Assembly (NCBI GenBank): GCA_002481545.1
Contig: DLEF01000023.1
Coordinates: 1-29,468 of the forward strand
Source: Cyanobacteria bacterium UBA7753
Lineage (GTDB): Bacteria > Cyanobacteriota > Vampirovibrionia > Gastranaerophilales > Gastranaerophilaceae
Length of the DNA: 29,468 nucleotides
Direction of reading: 5' to 3'
The notes beneath the pieces were generated by a model. It searched no databases, was not told the DNA's origin, and saw only the letters and a list, made by a program, of their open reading frames with translations. A program made the translations under genes and the position numbers. Positions 1-6,752 of this stretch are shown piece after piece; within the stretch, counting starts at the first letter, position 1, and each line of letters begins with the position of its first letter.

Positions 1-1087
1 CTGCTATTGCTCTTGTGATAGCTGGTCTAATCCACCATGTTGCATAAGTTGAAAATTTATACCCCAGAGTGTAATTGAATTTGTCAACAGCTTTTATCAA
101 TCCGATATTTCCTTCTTGGATTAAATCTTCAAAATTCATTCTTCCGGCACGGGGAATATATTTTTTAGCGATACTTACAACTAATTTTAAATTTGACAGT
201 ATTATTTCTTCTTCTTGTTCATTGGTAATTCTGCCGTCATTAATTATATGTTGTGCTAATTCAATCTCCCGTTCTCTTGTTAATAGTTTATATTTACCGA
301 TTTTATTCAAATACCAATATATAATGTCGTTTTGTTTTCTGGTCTCTTCTGCTGTATAGGGTTTTTTATCATCATCAAAATCATAATCATCATATTGTGA
401 ATCAGATAACAATTGTTCCATAATATCATATTGATTACTCTGAGACGTGTAATCATTATCTTTTTGTGGTGTAGTCTTATTCTCTTGATATTTTTTTGTT
501 TTTAAAATCTTATATATTGATAAATCCGCAAAAAACTTTGCATCCGCATCAGTTGCATTTTTAAAAGGTTTCACTCTTATTATGCTTGATTCAATAACAT
601 CTTTTTCGCTATCTCTTTTGTTAAGTCTTCTCGTAGTAACGGATAATGCTATTTTATCAAAATATTTGAATAATATTATTATCGGAATTACAGAGCATTT
701 ATTAATCTCTTGGGATATTGTGGACAAATCTTGTTCTTTGTAAAAGAAACCATTTAACTCAATGCTTAGAAATAAATACGTTTGGTTATAATTTTCATCT
801 AATTCTAAGTCATGTTGTTTCAATATATTATTTAATTCTTCTTTCGTATAATGAAATAATCCATAACATTTTTTCCAATGAGAAAAGAGAACTTTATTTT
901 TATCAAAAACTTTTCCCTCCGAATAAAGTTGGTTATATAATACATCAGGACTATTAATAAAGGAAATATCTCTATCTGAATAATAACCAAGAACTTTAAA
1001 GAAATTCTTAGAATTATACAAAAAATTATCATCGTTAAATGCTAACAAAGCCTGTTTTATTTTTTGAATATTATAATCACACTCCAT
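1..1087 (-). CDS. Sigma-70 family factor fused to an unfamiliar N-terminal domain (3' part beyond the window)
   Basis: Reading the minus strand from the ATG at 1087 gives 362 uninterrupted residues to the window edge. Residues about 1-195 form a globular domain with a segment ALSVTTRRLNKRDSEKDVIE. From memory this resembles a domain in proteins of Eco57I-type methylase and helicase loci, but I hold that loosely. Residues 196-250 are an acidic, Asp/Tyr-rich linker. Residues about 252-282 match sigma region 1.2 (WYLNKIGKYKLLT). Residues 298-362 match region 2: NLKLVVSIAKKY, DLIQEGNIGLIKAVDKF, YKFSTYATWWIRPAITRAIA. Two residues are inserted before DLIQEGN (RAGRMNFE), and Pro replaces the usual Gln in WWIRQAI. 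Regions 3 and 4 would lie outside the window. The start has AAAGGA seven bases upstream and lies 15 bases after the helicase stop, so the two genes are probably co-transcribed. The sigma homology is certain; the N-terminal domain's role is unknown. Confidence 0.9.
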   Translation of the reverse strand, partial: MECDYNIQKIKQALLAFNDDNFLYNSKNFFKVLGYYSDRDISFINSPDVLYNQLYSEGKVFDKNKVLFSHWKKCYGLFHYTKEELNNILKQHDLELDENYNQTYLFLSIELNGFFYKEQDLSTISQEINKCSVIPIIILFKYFDKIALSVTTRRLNKRDSEKDVIESSIIRVKPFKNATDADAKFFADLSIYKILKTKKYQENKTTPQKDNDYTSQSNQYDIMEQLLSDSQYDDYDFDDDKKPYTAEETRKQNDIIYWYLNKIGKYKLLTREREIELAQHIINDGRITNEQEEEIILSNLKLVVSIAKKYIPRAGRMNFEDLIQEGNIGLIKAVDKFNYTLGYKFSTYATWWIRPAITRAIA

Positions 1088-1102
1088 TGTTTATTCCTTT
1101 CG

Positions 1103-4100
1103 CTATATAACAACTAACCATGTGATGAGTTCAAAGTCTTCAATTGTATTTATTTGATTTGCTTTATTCGGCATAACAAAACTTTTTGATGAAAATAGTC
1201 CTGAGATAGCTTTTGTTTCAAATCGTTCTTTTATTTTTTTAACAGCAGAATCTAATAAGTCATTAAATAATTCTAAATTATTTCCGTAATCTGTTTGTTG
1301 GTCAAATAATTCATACAGATATGCATCGGCTTTATCTCGTCCGAGACATAAAGTTCTGTATATTTCCAATATTTTCTTTGAATTAACAAAAGTATATTTA
1401 ATTTCGTTATTAAAAGTTATGTATACTAAAAAATAAGGTTGCAGAGGATTTATCTTATTCGCTAAATTAGAAGAATTTTTTTGTCTTAAACAAAAAATAA
1501 CGCCTTCATCAAAATTAATTGTTTTGTTATCTCGCTTTAATTCTCTGCTTGTTACAGCGTTTATTCCTATGGGAAGATTTTTTAATTTTTCTTTATTTTT
1601 TTGTATATAATGCAATAACTCAACCCTAAAATCCTCAAAAGAAAAATCTGTTAATGAAACATTGTCGTCAAAATCTTCCAAATCCAAGATTTCTTCTTTC
1701 ATACGTTTTAGTTGATTTTCTCTGTATTTTAAATCTTGTTTTAAGATATTAGTAACTTCATCAGGGCGTAAGATATTATCGGCATTTGTAGCTGAAATAT
1801 CCGATAACATCATTTTGTCTTCAACTCTGCGTTTAAGATTAATATATTTGTCAAGATCTTCTGTCGCCCAGAAATTAACCATTTTTATATAGGAATTATG
1901 ACTCCCTATTCTGTCAATACGTCCAAATCTTTGAATTAATCTGACAGGATTCCAATGAATATCGTAATTTATTAAATAGTCGCAATCTTGTAGGTTTTGT
2001 CCTTCCGAAATACAATCAGTTGCAATCAAAACATCTATTTGTTCTTTATCATCCGAGTTCCTGCTTTTTGAAAGCGGTGAAAAATTAGTTAAAATTTCCT
2101 CATAGTCGTTTTTCCCGAATGTGGTTTTTGTCTCGGTGCCTGTCACCAAAGCAATGTTTGTATTGTATTTATTCTTTATAATATCTTGTATATTTTCGAA
2201 AATATATTTTGCTGTATCGCTAAAAGCGGTAAAAACAATGATTTTTTTATTTTTTTGCCCTAAATCGTTTATGGTTGGATTTTGTATCTTATTGACGATT
2301 TTCTTTAATAGTTTTTGCAGTTTCGCATCTCTGTCAGGGGTGATTTTACTTGCTTTATCATAGAGATATTGTAATTCTTTTTCATCCTTTTCAATATCCT
2401 TTAGCCATTCGTCCGTGTTTATATCTCTTAAATCATATTTAAGTTTTTTTCCGATTAGAAATTCCTCTTGAACTTGTGGGATGTCTTCATTTTCATCTTC
2501 ATCATATAGACTTTCTTCATCAAAATCATACTCTGACAGGTGATTTATTTTATCTTTTATAATATTAATTTTGTCCAAAGTATTTCCTAGTGTGATTTTG
2601 AAAGAATTGACCGAACTTTCCAACCGTTTGAGAAAATTAGATTTCATCATTCCTATTAAAAATGTTTCTCTTTTTTCTTGTGTAAATTGGGCAATCCCTG
2701 TATCGCTTTTATACTTTTCTTCATAACCTTTTTTTAAATATTTTGCAGGTGTAAATAAGGATAATTTATATTCCAAAATCCTATCATTAATTTCATCATA
2801 GGAAGGAAATTCATTTTTTATATCAGTTTCCGAATATACCGATTCAGGCTTATGTCGTTTGGGAAATTCTCCGATTTGTTGTAGATTTTCTTTGTAGTAT
2901 TTTTGTATATGCTTTCTCGAACGAGCAATTGTTAATTCATCTAATAGATTGAAAAAGTCCGCATTTAGAGAGTTTAACAAGCTTTCTTGAGTTTTGTTTT
3001 CTTGGGTTGCCCATTTCGTAAATTCCTTTTTTGTTCTTGAAATAAGACTTTTTAAACTGGGAATATTTAAAGAATATTGGAATGCATTATCTGTATCAGC
3101 GGTAATAAAATAAAGCTGGTTCCTTAAATCTTCCAATGAATTATTGACAGGTGTCGCAGATAATAACAGAACTTTTGTCTTTCGACCTTTTTTAATAACT
3201 TCGTTTAATAATTTTTCATATCTGCTCATTTTCCCTTTTCTGCCGGGATTGTTGTTTCTAAAGTTATGTGATTCATCAATTACCAATAAATCATAATTTT
3301 CCCAATATATTTCTGATAGAATTAAATCTCCGGACTTCCCGCTATTACGACTTAAATCTGTATGACATAAAACATCATATCTAAATTTGTCTTCAATTAA
3401 TGGATTAGTTTTTAAATTAGAAGTATATTTTACCCAATTGTTTCTTAATTTTTTAGGACATAATACAAGAACTCTGTAATTTCTTTGTTCATAATATTTA
3501 ATTATTGCTAATGCTTCGAAAGTTTTTCCTAACCCAACGCTATCGGCTATAATACATCCGTTGTTCTTGTTTATTTTATTTATAGCGGATTTTACTCCAT
3601 CCTTTTGAAATTCAAATAGCATCTTCCATATTGCTGTGTCTGTATATTGCTTATGAGTTTCTATATCATCAAAAGAACTTTTTTCATCTAAATATTTTTC
3701 GAACAAATGATATAACGTTTTATAATAAAGAATTTCAGGAGGATTATCAGCATATAATTGCTCTAAATACTTTAATACTCTTGGTTTTACATCTTCAGTT
3801 AAACTATCATTATTCCATATTTCGTAAAACCACTTCTTCAAATCTTGGATATCTCTTTTATCTTGTACTTCCAAGTTAAGCTCAATATTTGAATTTTTTG
3901 CATATCCCAATCCTTTTAAAGTAAAATTAGAACTGCCTAATATAGCTGATTCATTTTTATTACTATCCGTTATGTGGTACATTTTCCCATGCAATAACCC
4001 GCTTTGCTTTACAGATTTTATTTTTACTTTGTTTTTTATCCATTTTGAACAATCTTTTGCTACTTTTTTCTGTTTTAATCTATTTTTTAATTCAATTTTT

Positions 4101-4354
4101 TCATTTTCTATATGATATTGTCTTAGTTGCCCGTTTTTAGGATTAATGGATTTTACAAATGTGGGTTCGCCAAATAAAAAATTCAGATTATTAATATTTT
4201 CAAGATTATCTTTTAATGCTTCATATGCATATATTGTGAAATATGCAGATACAATTGCCAAGTTTGAATTTTTGTTGATTTTCTCTTTTAAAAAATCCCC
4301 GATTTTTCCTCTTTCTCTGTTATCTTTTATACTTGAAGGTATTGTATTATGCAT
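1103..4354 (-). CDS. PLD-nuclease/SNF2 helicase, probable defence protein
   Basis: This is a 1083-aa superfamily 2 helicase with an N-terminal phospholipase-D-like domain. The PLD signature is LLHGKMYHI followed by AILGSSNFT (His122, Lys124, Asn143). The SNF2 motor follows: Walker A DSVGLGKT at about 271-278, DESH box at 360-363, LLLSATPVNN at about 397, motif V ATDCISEGQNLQ at about 778, and motif VI LIQRFGRIDRIG at about 806. An acidic stretch lies near residues 611-630 between the two lobes. PLD-SNF2 fusions are common in restriction and anti-phage loci, where the motor is thought to translocate on DNA and the PLD domain to cut; that role here is inferred. GAGGAC lies six bases before the ATG. 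It is the first gene of an operon with the downstream sigma-fusion gene. No methylase is visible, but the locus continues off the left edge. Confidence 0.92.
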   Translation of the reverse strand: MHNTIPSSIKDNRERGKIGDFLKEKINKNSNLAIVSAYFTIYAYEALKDNLENINNLNFLFGEPTFVKSINPKNGQLRQYHIENEKIELKNRLKQKKVAKDCSKWIKNKVKIKSVKQSGLLHGKMYHITDSNKNESAILGSSNFTLKGLGYAKNSNIELNLEVQDKRDIQDLKKWFYEIWNNDSLTEDVKPRVLKYLEQLYADNPPEILYYKTLYHLFEKYLDEKSSFDDIETHKQYTDTAIWKMLFEFQKDGVKSAINKINKNNGCIIADSVGLGKTFEALAIIKYYEQRNYRVLVLCPKKLRNNWVKYTSNLKTNPLIEDKFRYDVLCHTDLSRNSGKSGDLILSEIYWENYDLLVIDESHNFRNNNPGRKGKMSRYEKLLNEVIKKGRKTKVLLLSATPVNNSLEDLRNQLYFITADTDNAFQYSLNIPSLKSLISRTKKEFTKWATQENKTQESLLNSLNADFFNLLDELTIARSRKHIQKYYKENLQQIGEFPKRHKPESVYSETDIKNEFPSYDEINDRILEYKLSLFTPAKYLKKGYEEKYKSDTGIAQFTQEKRETFLIGMMKSNFLKRLESSVNSFKITLGNTLDKINIIKDKINHLSEYDFDEESLYDEDENEDIPQVQEEFLIGKKLKYDLRDINTDEWLKDIEKDEKELQYLYDKASKITPDRDAKLQKLLKKIVNKIQNPTINDLGQKNKKIIVFTAFSDTAKYIFENIQDIIKNKYNTNIALVTGTETKTTFGKNDYEEILTNFSPLSKSRNSDDKEQIDVLIATDCISEGQNLQDCDYLINYDIHWNPVRLIQRFGRIDRIGSHNSYIKMVNFWATEDLDKYINLKRRVEDKMMLSDISATNADNILRPDEVTNILKQDLKYRENQLKRMKEEILDLEDFDDNVSLTDFSFEDFRVELLHYIQKNKEKLKNLPIGINAVTSRELKRDNKTINFDEGVIFCLRQKNSSNLANKINPLQPYFLVYITFNNEIKYTFVNSKKILEIYRTLCLGRDKADAYLYELFDQQTDYGNNLELFNDLLDSAVKKIKERFETKAISGLFSSKSFVMPNKANQINTIEDFELITWLVVI

Positions 4355-4374
4355 TTATTGTCCTCATTTTTTAT

Positions 4375-4412
4375 ATGATAGCATATATATCTTATTTTAT
4401 CTTTAATGTAAA
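4375..4412 (-). promoter_or_regulatory. Candidate promoter of the helicase/sigma-fusion operon
   Basis: On the minus strand TTTACA (4412-4407) is followed 17 bases later by TATATA (4389-4384). An extended -10-like TGCTATCAT lies slightly further down (4383-4375). Either would give a short leader before the ATG at 4354. The region is very AT-rich, so the exact hexamers are uncertain. Confidence 0.4.
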
Positions 4413-4513
4413 TACTTTATAAATGAATTTTTTATTTTCAAATGCCAATGTCGAGTCTAATTCGGAAATAAGCGGTTGAGAAGAGTGTAACGTGCCAATT
4501 ACTAATAGCCTTT

Positions 4514-5062
4514 TTATTCTGTGTAGAATCCGATATGTTTAGTCTTTCTTGGCTTTTCTATTAAATTATTCATAGCCGTGATAATTTGTTTAATGGTATT
4601 TTCATTTTTATGAAATCTGTTATTTGTGTTTTCAATATGTAACATGAGCATCTCTTTAATTTCTTCTATTTCTTTGTCTTTTGATGTTTGTATCATTGCA
4701 TATTGCCTTAATGCAATAAAAGCTCGTACAATTTTAACGTTTATTTCTATTGCTCTGTCACTGCTTAAAACTCCCGATAACATTGTAACTCCATGTTCCG
4801 TAAAAGCATACGCATTAGAAGAACTATGCTTTAATTTTTTGAACCGGTCACAATTTGTGACCAGTTCATTTTGTTCTGCGTCTGTGAGTTGAAACATAAA
4901 ATCCTTCGGAAAACGTTTTATATTTCTTTTTACAGCTTGATTAAGTTTCTTTGTCGTAACTCCGTATAATTCTGCGAGGTCACGGTCAATCATAACCTTT
5001 TGCCCTCGTATGGTTAATATCTGATTTTCAATCGTTGCAATTTCTTTTGTTTCACCATTCAT
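4514..5062 (-). CDS. ORF6N-domain protein (phage antirepressor-like)
   Basis: A 182-aa protein. Residues about 8-95 match the ORF6N domain: QILTIRGQKVMIDRDLAELY, then TKKLNQAVKRNIKRFPKDFMFQL, then the conserved YAFTEHGVTMLSGVLSSDRA and INVKIVRAFIALRQ. The C-terminal third (EIEEIKEMLMLHIENTNNRF onward) is charged and probably coiled coil. ORF6N domains are DNA-binding modules of phage antirepressors and of many chromosomal proteins in gut bacteria. The gene has its own promoter and an AGGA site six bases before the ATG. It lies upstream of the helicase operon on the same strand, 159 bases away. Its presence supports a mobile or phage-derived origin for the island; its target is unknown. Confidence 0.88.
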   Translation of the reverse strand: MNGETKEIATIENQILTIRGQKVMIDRDLAELYGVTTKKLNQAVKRNIKRFPKDFMFQLTDAEQNELVTNCDRFKKLKHSSSNAYAFTEHGVTMLSGVLSSDRAIEINVKIVRAFIALRQYAMIQTSKDKEIEEIKEMLMLHIENTNNRFHKNENTIKQIITAMNNLIEKPRKTKHIGFYTE

Positions 5063-5097
5063 AACAAATCCTGTACGTTGTTGAGACCATACTTTTT

Positions 5098-5126
5098 ATG
5101 TTATCACTAAACTAAATCAAAAGCAA
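5098..5126 (-). promoter_or_regulatory. Promoter of the ORF6N gene
   Basis: On the minus strand TTGCTT (5126-5121) and TAACAT (5103-5098) are separated by 17 bases, a good sigma-70 arrangement. The predicted start would leave a leader of about 30 nt before the ATG at 5062, including an AGGA ribosome-binding site. Confidence 0.55.
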
Positions 5127-5166
5127 ATTCATAAAAATATATAATTTGCACAAGCTATTTTATCGG

Positions 5167-5373
5167 TCATCCGGTGTTTCTTGGCTTGCCCAACTTATCA
5201 AGGTAATATTGTACAAAATATTTCATCTTGCATTCGTTTTTGGAATTTTGGAAAATAACTTTGTACAGAAAACATTTCTCACAATTGCTTTTGATTTGGT
5301 AGCATTCCGCAGCCGTTCTGTTCCACTGTTTTATATTCTTCCTGAAAGGAAGATGAGGTAAATCATCGTACAT
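5167..5373 (-). CDS. Small four-cysteine protein, possible metal-binding
   Basis: A 68-aa protein with Cys24, Cys31, Cys34 and Cys48 (CYQIKSNCEKC then NECKM) and a WNRTAAECY motif. The spacing suggests one metal site, probably zinc. I recall similar small proteins with WN-TA-ECY and a cysteine pair next to phage-type repressors in related bacteria, but cannot verify this. The start is well supported by AGGAGAAGGG about seven bases before the ATG. The gene is divergent from the S24 repressor gene, with only 176 bases between the start codons. An overlapping plus-strand frame (5146-5361) has no ribosome-binding site and is treated as a shadow. Function unknown; a regulator or adaptor linked to the repressor is a guess. 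Confidence 0.7.
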   Translation of the reverse strand: MYDDLPHLPFRKNIKQWNRTAAECYQIKSNCEKCFLYKVIFQNSKNECKMKYFVQYYLDKLGKPRNTG

Positions 5374-5437
5374 CTTTGAGCCCTTCTCCTATTCTGATAA
5401 ATGTATGTCTTTAAGTCCGCTTGTTCTGTGTTAAAAG

Positions 5438-5466
5438 TTGACTAATTTAGTTTTATATGTTTAAAT
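5438..5466 (+). promoter_or_regulatory. Promoter of the S24 repressor gene
   Basis: TTGACT (5438-5443), 17 bases, then TTAAAT (5461-5466) preceded by TG (extended -10). Transcription would begin near 5473, inside the first operator, and this makes any start codon at 5457 impossible. The leader to the ATG at 5550 would be about 77 nt. Confidence 0.5.
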
Positions 5467-5484
5467 GTAAATTATTGATTTACA
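5466..5484. promoter_or_regulatory. Operator 1 of the S24 repressor
   Basis: TGTAAATTATTGATTTACA is a perfect palindrome of 7-bp arms (TGTAAAT/ATTTACA) around five bases. It overlaps the predicted -10 and start of transcription. A matching copy is centred 32 bases (about three helical turns) downstream. Confidence 0.75.
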
Positions 5485-5497
5485 TTATGTTTTTAAT

Positions 5498-5516
5498 TGT
5501 AAATCATCAGTTTACA
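5498..5516. promoter_or_regulatory. Operator 2 of the S24 repressor
   Basis: TGTAAATCATCAGTTTACA has the same layout as the first site, with one mismatch between the arms. Two such sites in front of a repressor gene imply cooperative autoregulation by the dimeric protein. Confidence 0.75.
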
Positions 5517-5549
5517 TATGTCAAGAATAAAACACAAAATTTTACAAAG

Positions 5550-6164
5550 ATGAAAATAAAAGAATTACTGAATTTAATAACTAAAAAAACGGGTGAAAAT
5601 TTCTCTCAAAGTGACTTGGCGCGAGGACTCGGCACAACCCGTCAATCTGTTTCAAACAGAGTCAGAAACAACAGCGAAGTGACAATATCGGAGCTCCAAA
5701 AGATAGAAAAATTTATCGGAAAATCTTTGGTAGAAATTGAAAATCCGACATCTAACCTCGTAGACATGGACTACTACCCGGATGTTTTTGCAAGCTGCGG
5801 TTTGGGCGAAATTGTTTTTTCGGAAGAAAAAGAAAATGTGGAGCTCCCAACTTCTCTGATTTTCGGTTATTCAAAATCTAAAAAATATTCCATGATTTGT
5901 GCAAAAGGTGACAGCATGACTCCCTTTATAAATGACGGAGACAGGCTAATCGTTGAACATATAAATAACAACGAAATTATTGATAATAAAATATACGTTT
6001 TTTGCTACAAAAATGATATTTTTGTAAAACGTCTGTCAAAAAACTTTGATGAACTTATAATTAAGTCCGATAACCCGAACTATAGCACAAAAACAGTTAA
6101 ATTAGAGGACTTGAATGATGTCAGAATAATTGGGCAAATTGTAGGAATAGTAAGGAGTATTTAA
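5550..6164 (+). CDS. LexA/CI-type S24 repressor with HTH
   Basis: A 204-aa transcription regulator from the preferred ATG at 5550. An earlier in-frame ATG at 5457 lies inside the promoter and operators and would add 31 unrelated residues. Residues about 17-43 form a helix-turn-helix (SQSDLARGLGTTRQSVSNRV). The C-terminal half is an S24 self-cleaving protease fold: catalytic Ser122 in AKGDSMTPFINDGD and Lys160 in DIFVKRL. The likely self-cleavage site is Cys83-Gly84 (VFASCGLGE), the Cys-Gly pair used by UmuD rather than the Ala-Gly of LexA. Two operators precede the gene, so autoregulation and RecA-dependent induction are expected from the family. Its stop overlaps the ATG of the next gene (TAATG). 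Whether it also controls the island genes cannot be read from the sequence: I saw no further operator copies near them. Confidence 0.88.
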   Translation: MKIKELLNLITKKTGENFSQSDLARGLGTTRQSVSNRVRNNSEVTISELQKIEKFIGKSLVEIENPTSNLVDMDYYPDVFASCGLGEIVFSEEKENVELPTSLIFGYSKSKKYSMICAKGDSMTPFINDGDRLIVEHINNNEIIDNKIYVFCYKNDIFVKRLSKNFDELIIKSDNPNYSTKTVKLEDLNDVRIIGQIVGIVRSI

Positions 6165-6469
6165 TGGCAATCGAAGATAATATTATAATCAAACCTGACG
6201 GAATCTTATTGAAAATAAGAATCACTCCGAACTCCTCTAAAAATCAAATTATTCTTGAAAACGAAAGTATAAAACTCAAAGTCACGGCGCAACCGATTGA
6301 AAACAAAGCCAATAAAGCAGTTATTGAATATTTGGCAAAATTATTAAAAGTCCCGAAATCCTCTGTTTCTATAGTCAAAGGTCAAACCTCAAAAGACAAA
6401 ACAGTGTTTATCGCTGTGACGGATGAAGGGAAACAAGGTTTGATAAAAAATAAGATACTAGGGCACTAA
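6164..6469 (+). CDS. DUF167 (YggU-like) protein
   Basis: A 101-aa member of the DUF167/YggU family. Diagnostic segments are LKIRITPNSSKNQI, the invariant VTAQPIENKANKAVIEYLAK, and VPKSSVSIVKGQTSKDKTVFI. The biochemical function of the family is not established. The ATG overlaps the stop of the S24 repressor (TAATG), so translation is coupled, and GGAG lies upstream. The last residues (KILGH) and the stop codon are encoded by a copy of the dispersed GGCACTAA repeat. The native C-terminus was therefore probably altered when the repeat arrived. Confidence 0.85.
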   Translation: MAIEDNIIIKPDGILLKIRITPNSSKNQIILENESIKLKVTAQPIENKANKAVIEYLAKLLKVPKSSVSIVKGQTSKDKTVFIAVTDEGKQGLIKNKILGH

Positions 6470-6482
6470 GGCACTAAGAAAA
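6452..6482 (+). repeat. GGCACTAA-type dispersed repeat, copy 1
   Basis: The core AAGATACTAGGGCACTAA followed by GGCACTAAGAA recurs with small changes in at least five other intergenic places of the window, in both orientations. This copy overlaps the end of the DUF167 gene and supplies its stop codon. Confidence 0.8.
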
Positions 6483-6740
6483 ATAATAAGTCAGAGTTCA
6501 TTCTGAGAAGCAGAAATATATATACCCATGGCTTTTTAGTTGTAGGGTGCAATTTTTTGCACCAAATAAAATATAATATATTTATAGTGAGAATTATCGC
6601 TCCCCCTCACTCGCATCTGTAACTGCTTGTTTACACAACAGCTGCGGTCTCTCCCGCAGATAGGGGCGAGACTAAAGTCTGCGCTATCGAACAAGCTTAA
6701 TCGTTAGTTATGTATATTACTCTATTTTATGTTTTTAAGC
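6470..6740. other. Intergenic repeat cluster before mnmE
   Basis: No gene is seen. The stretch holds a GTAGGGTGCA...TGCACC hairpin at 6541-6567. A relative of the 158-bp element at 8518 follows (CCCTCACTCGCATCTGTAA onward, about 6603-6668), and then a GACTAAAGTC palindrome at about 6669-6678. Related copies of all three occur elsewhere in the window. Confidence 0.6.
6541..6567. repeat. GTAGGGTGC hairpin repeat, copy 1
   Basis: GGTGCAA and TTGCACC form perfect 7-bp arms around TTTT. The sequence with its flanks (TGTAGGG... and ...CAAAT) recurs almost identically at 25877 and in reverse orientation at 10004. Variant copies with compensating stem changes lie at 8163 and 19308. The layout is REP-like. 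Confidence 0.75.
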
Positions 6741-6746
6741 TACAAT
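6741..6746 (+). promoter_or_regulatory. -10 element of mnmE (leaderless)
   Basis: TACAAT ends six bases before the mnmE ATG, so transcription would begin at or within one or two bases of the start codon. The -35 region is weak (TACTCT at 6718). There is no Shine-Dalgarno at normal spacing. Confidence 0.5.
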
Positions 6747-6752
6747 AAAGGT

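Noticed and set aside
75..359. Plus-strand frame of 94 codons, and another at 718-957
   Set aside because: Both lie antisense to the sigma-fusion gene, whose minus-strand frame has clear sigma-70 motifs. They have no ribosome-binding sites.
832..1032. Minus-strand frame of 66 codons
   Set aside because: It is out of frame inside the sigma-fusion gene and is a hydrophobic translation of AT-rich DNA.
5146..5361. Plus-strand frame of 71 codons opposite the four-cysteine protein
   Set aside because: No ribosome-binding site. The minus-strand frame has a strong one and an ordered cysteine pattern.
5457..5549. N-terminal extension of the S24 repressor
   Set aside because: It covers the promoter's -10 and both operators. 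The HTH domain begins normally from the ATG at 5550.
6452..6482. GGCACTAA tandem units as a CRISPR array
   Set aside because: Units are about 8 bases, contiguous and without unique spacers. Copies are scattered singly through intergenic DNA.
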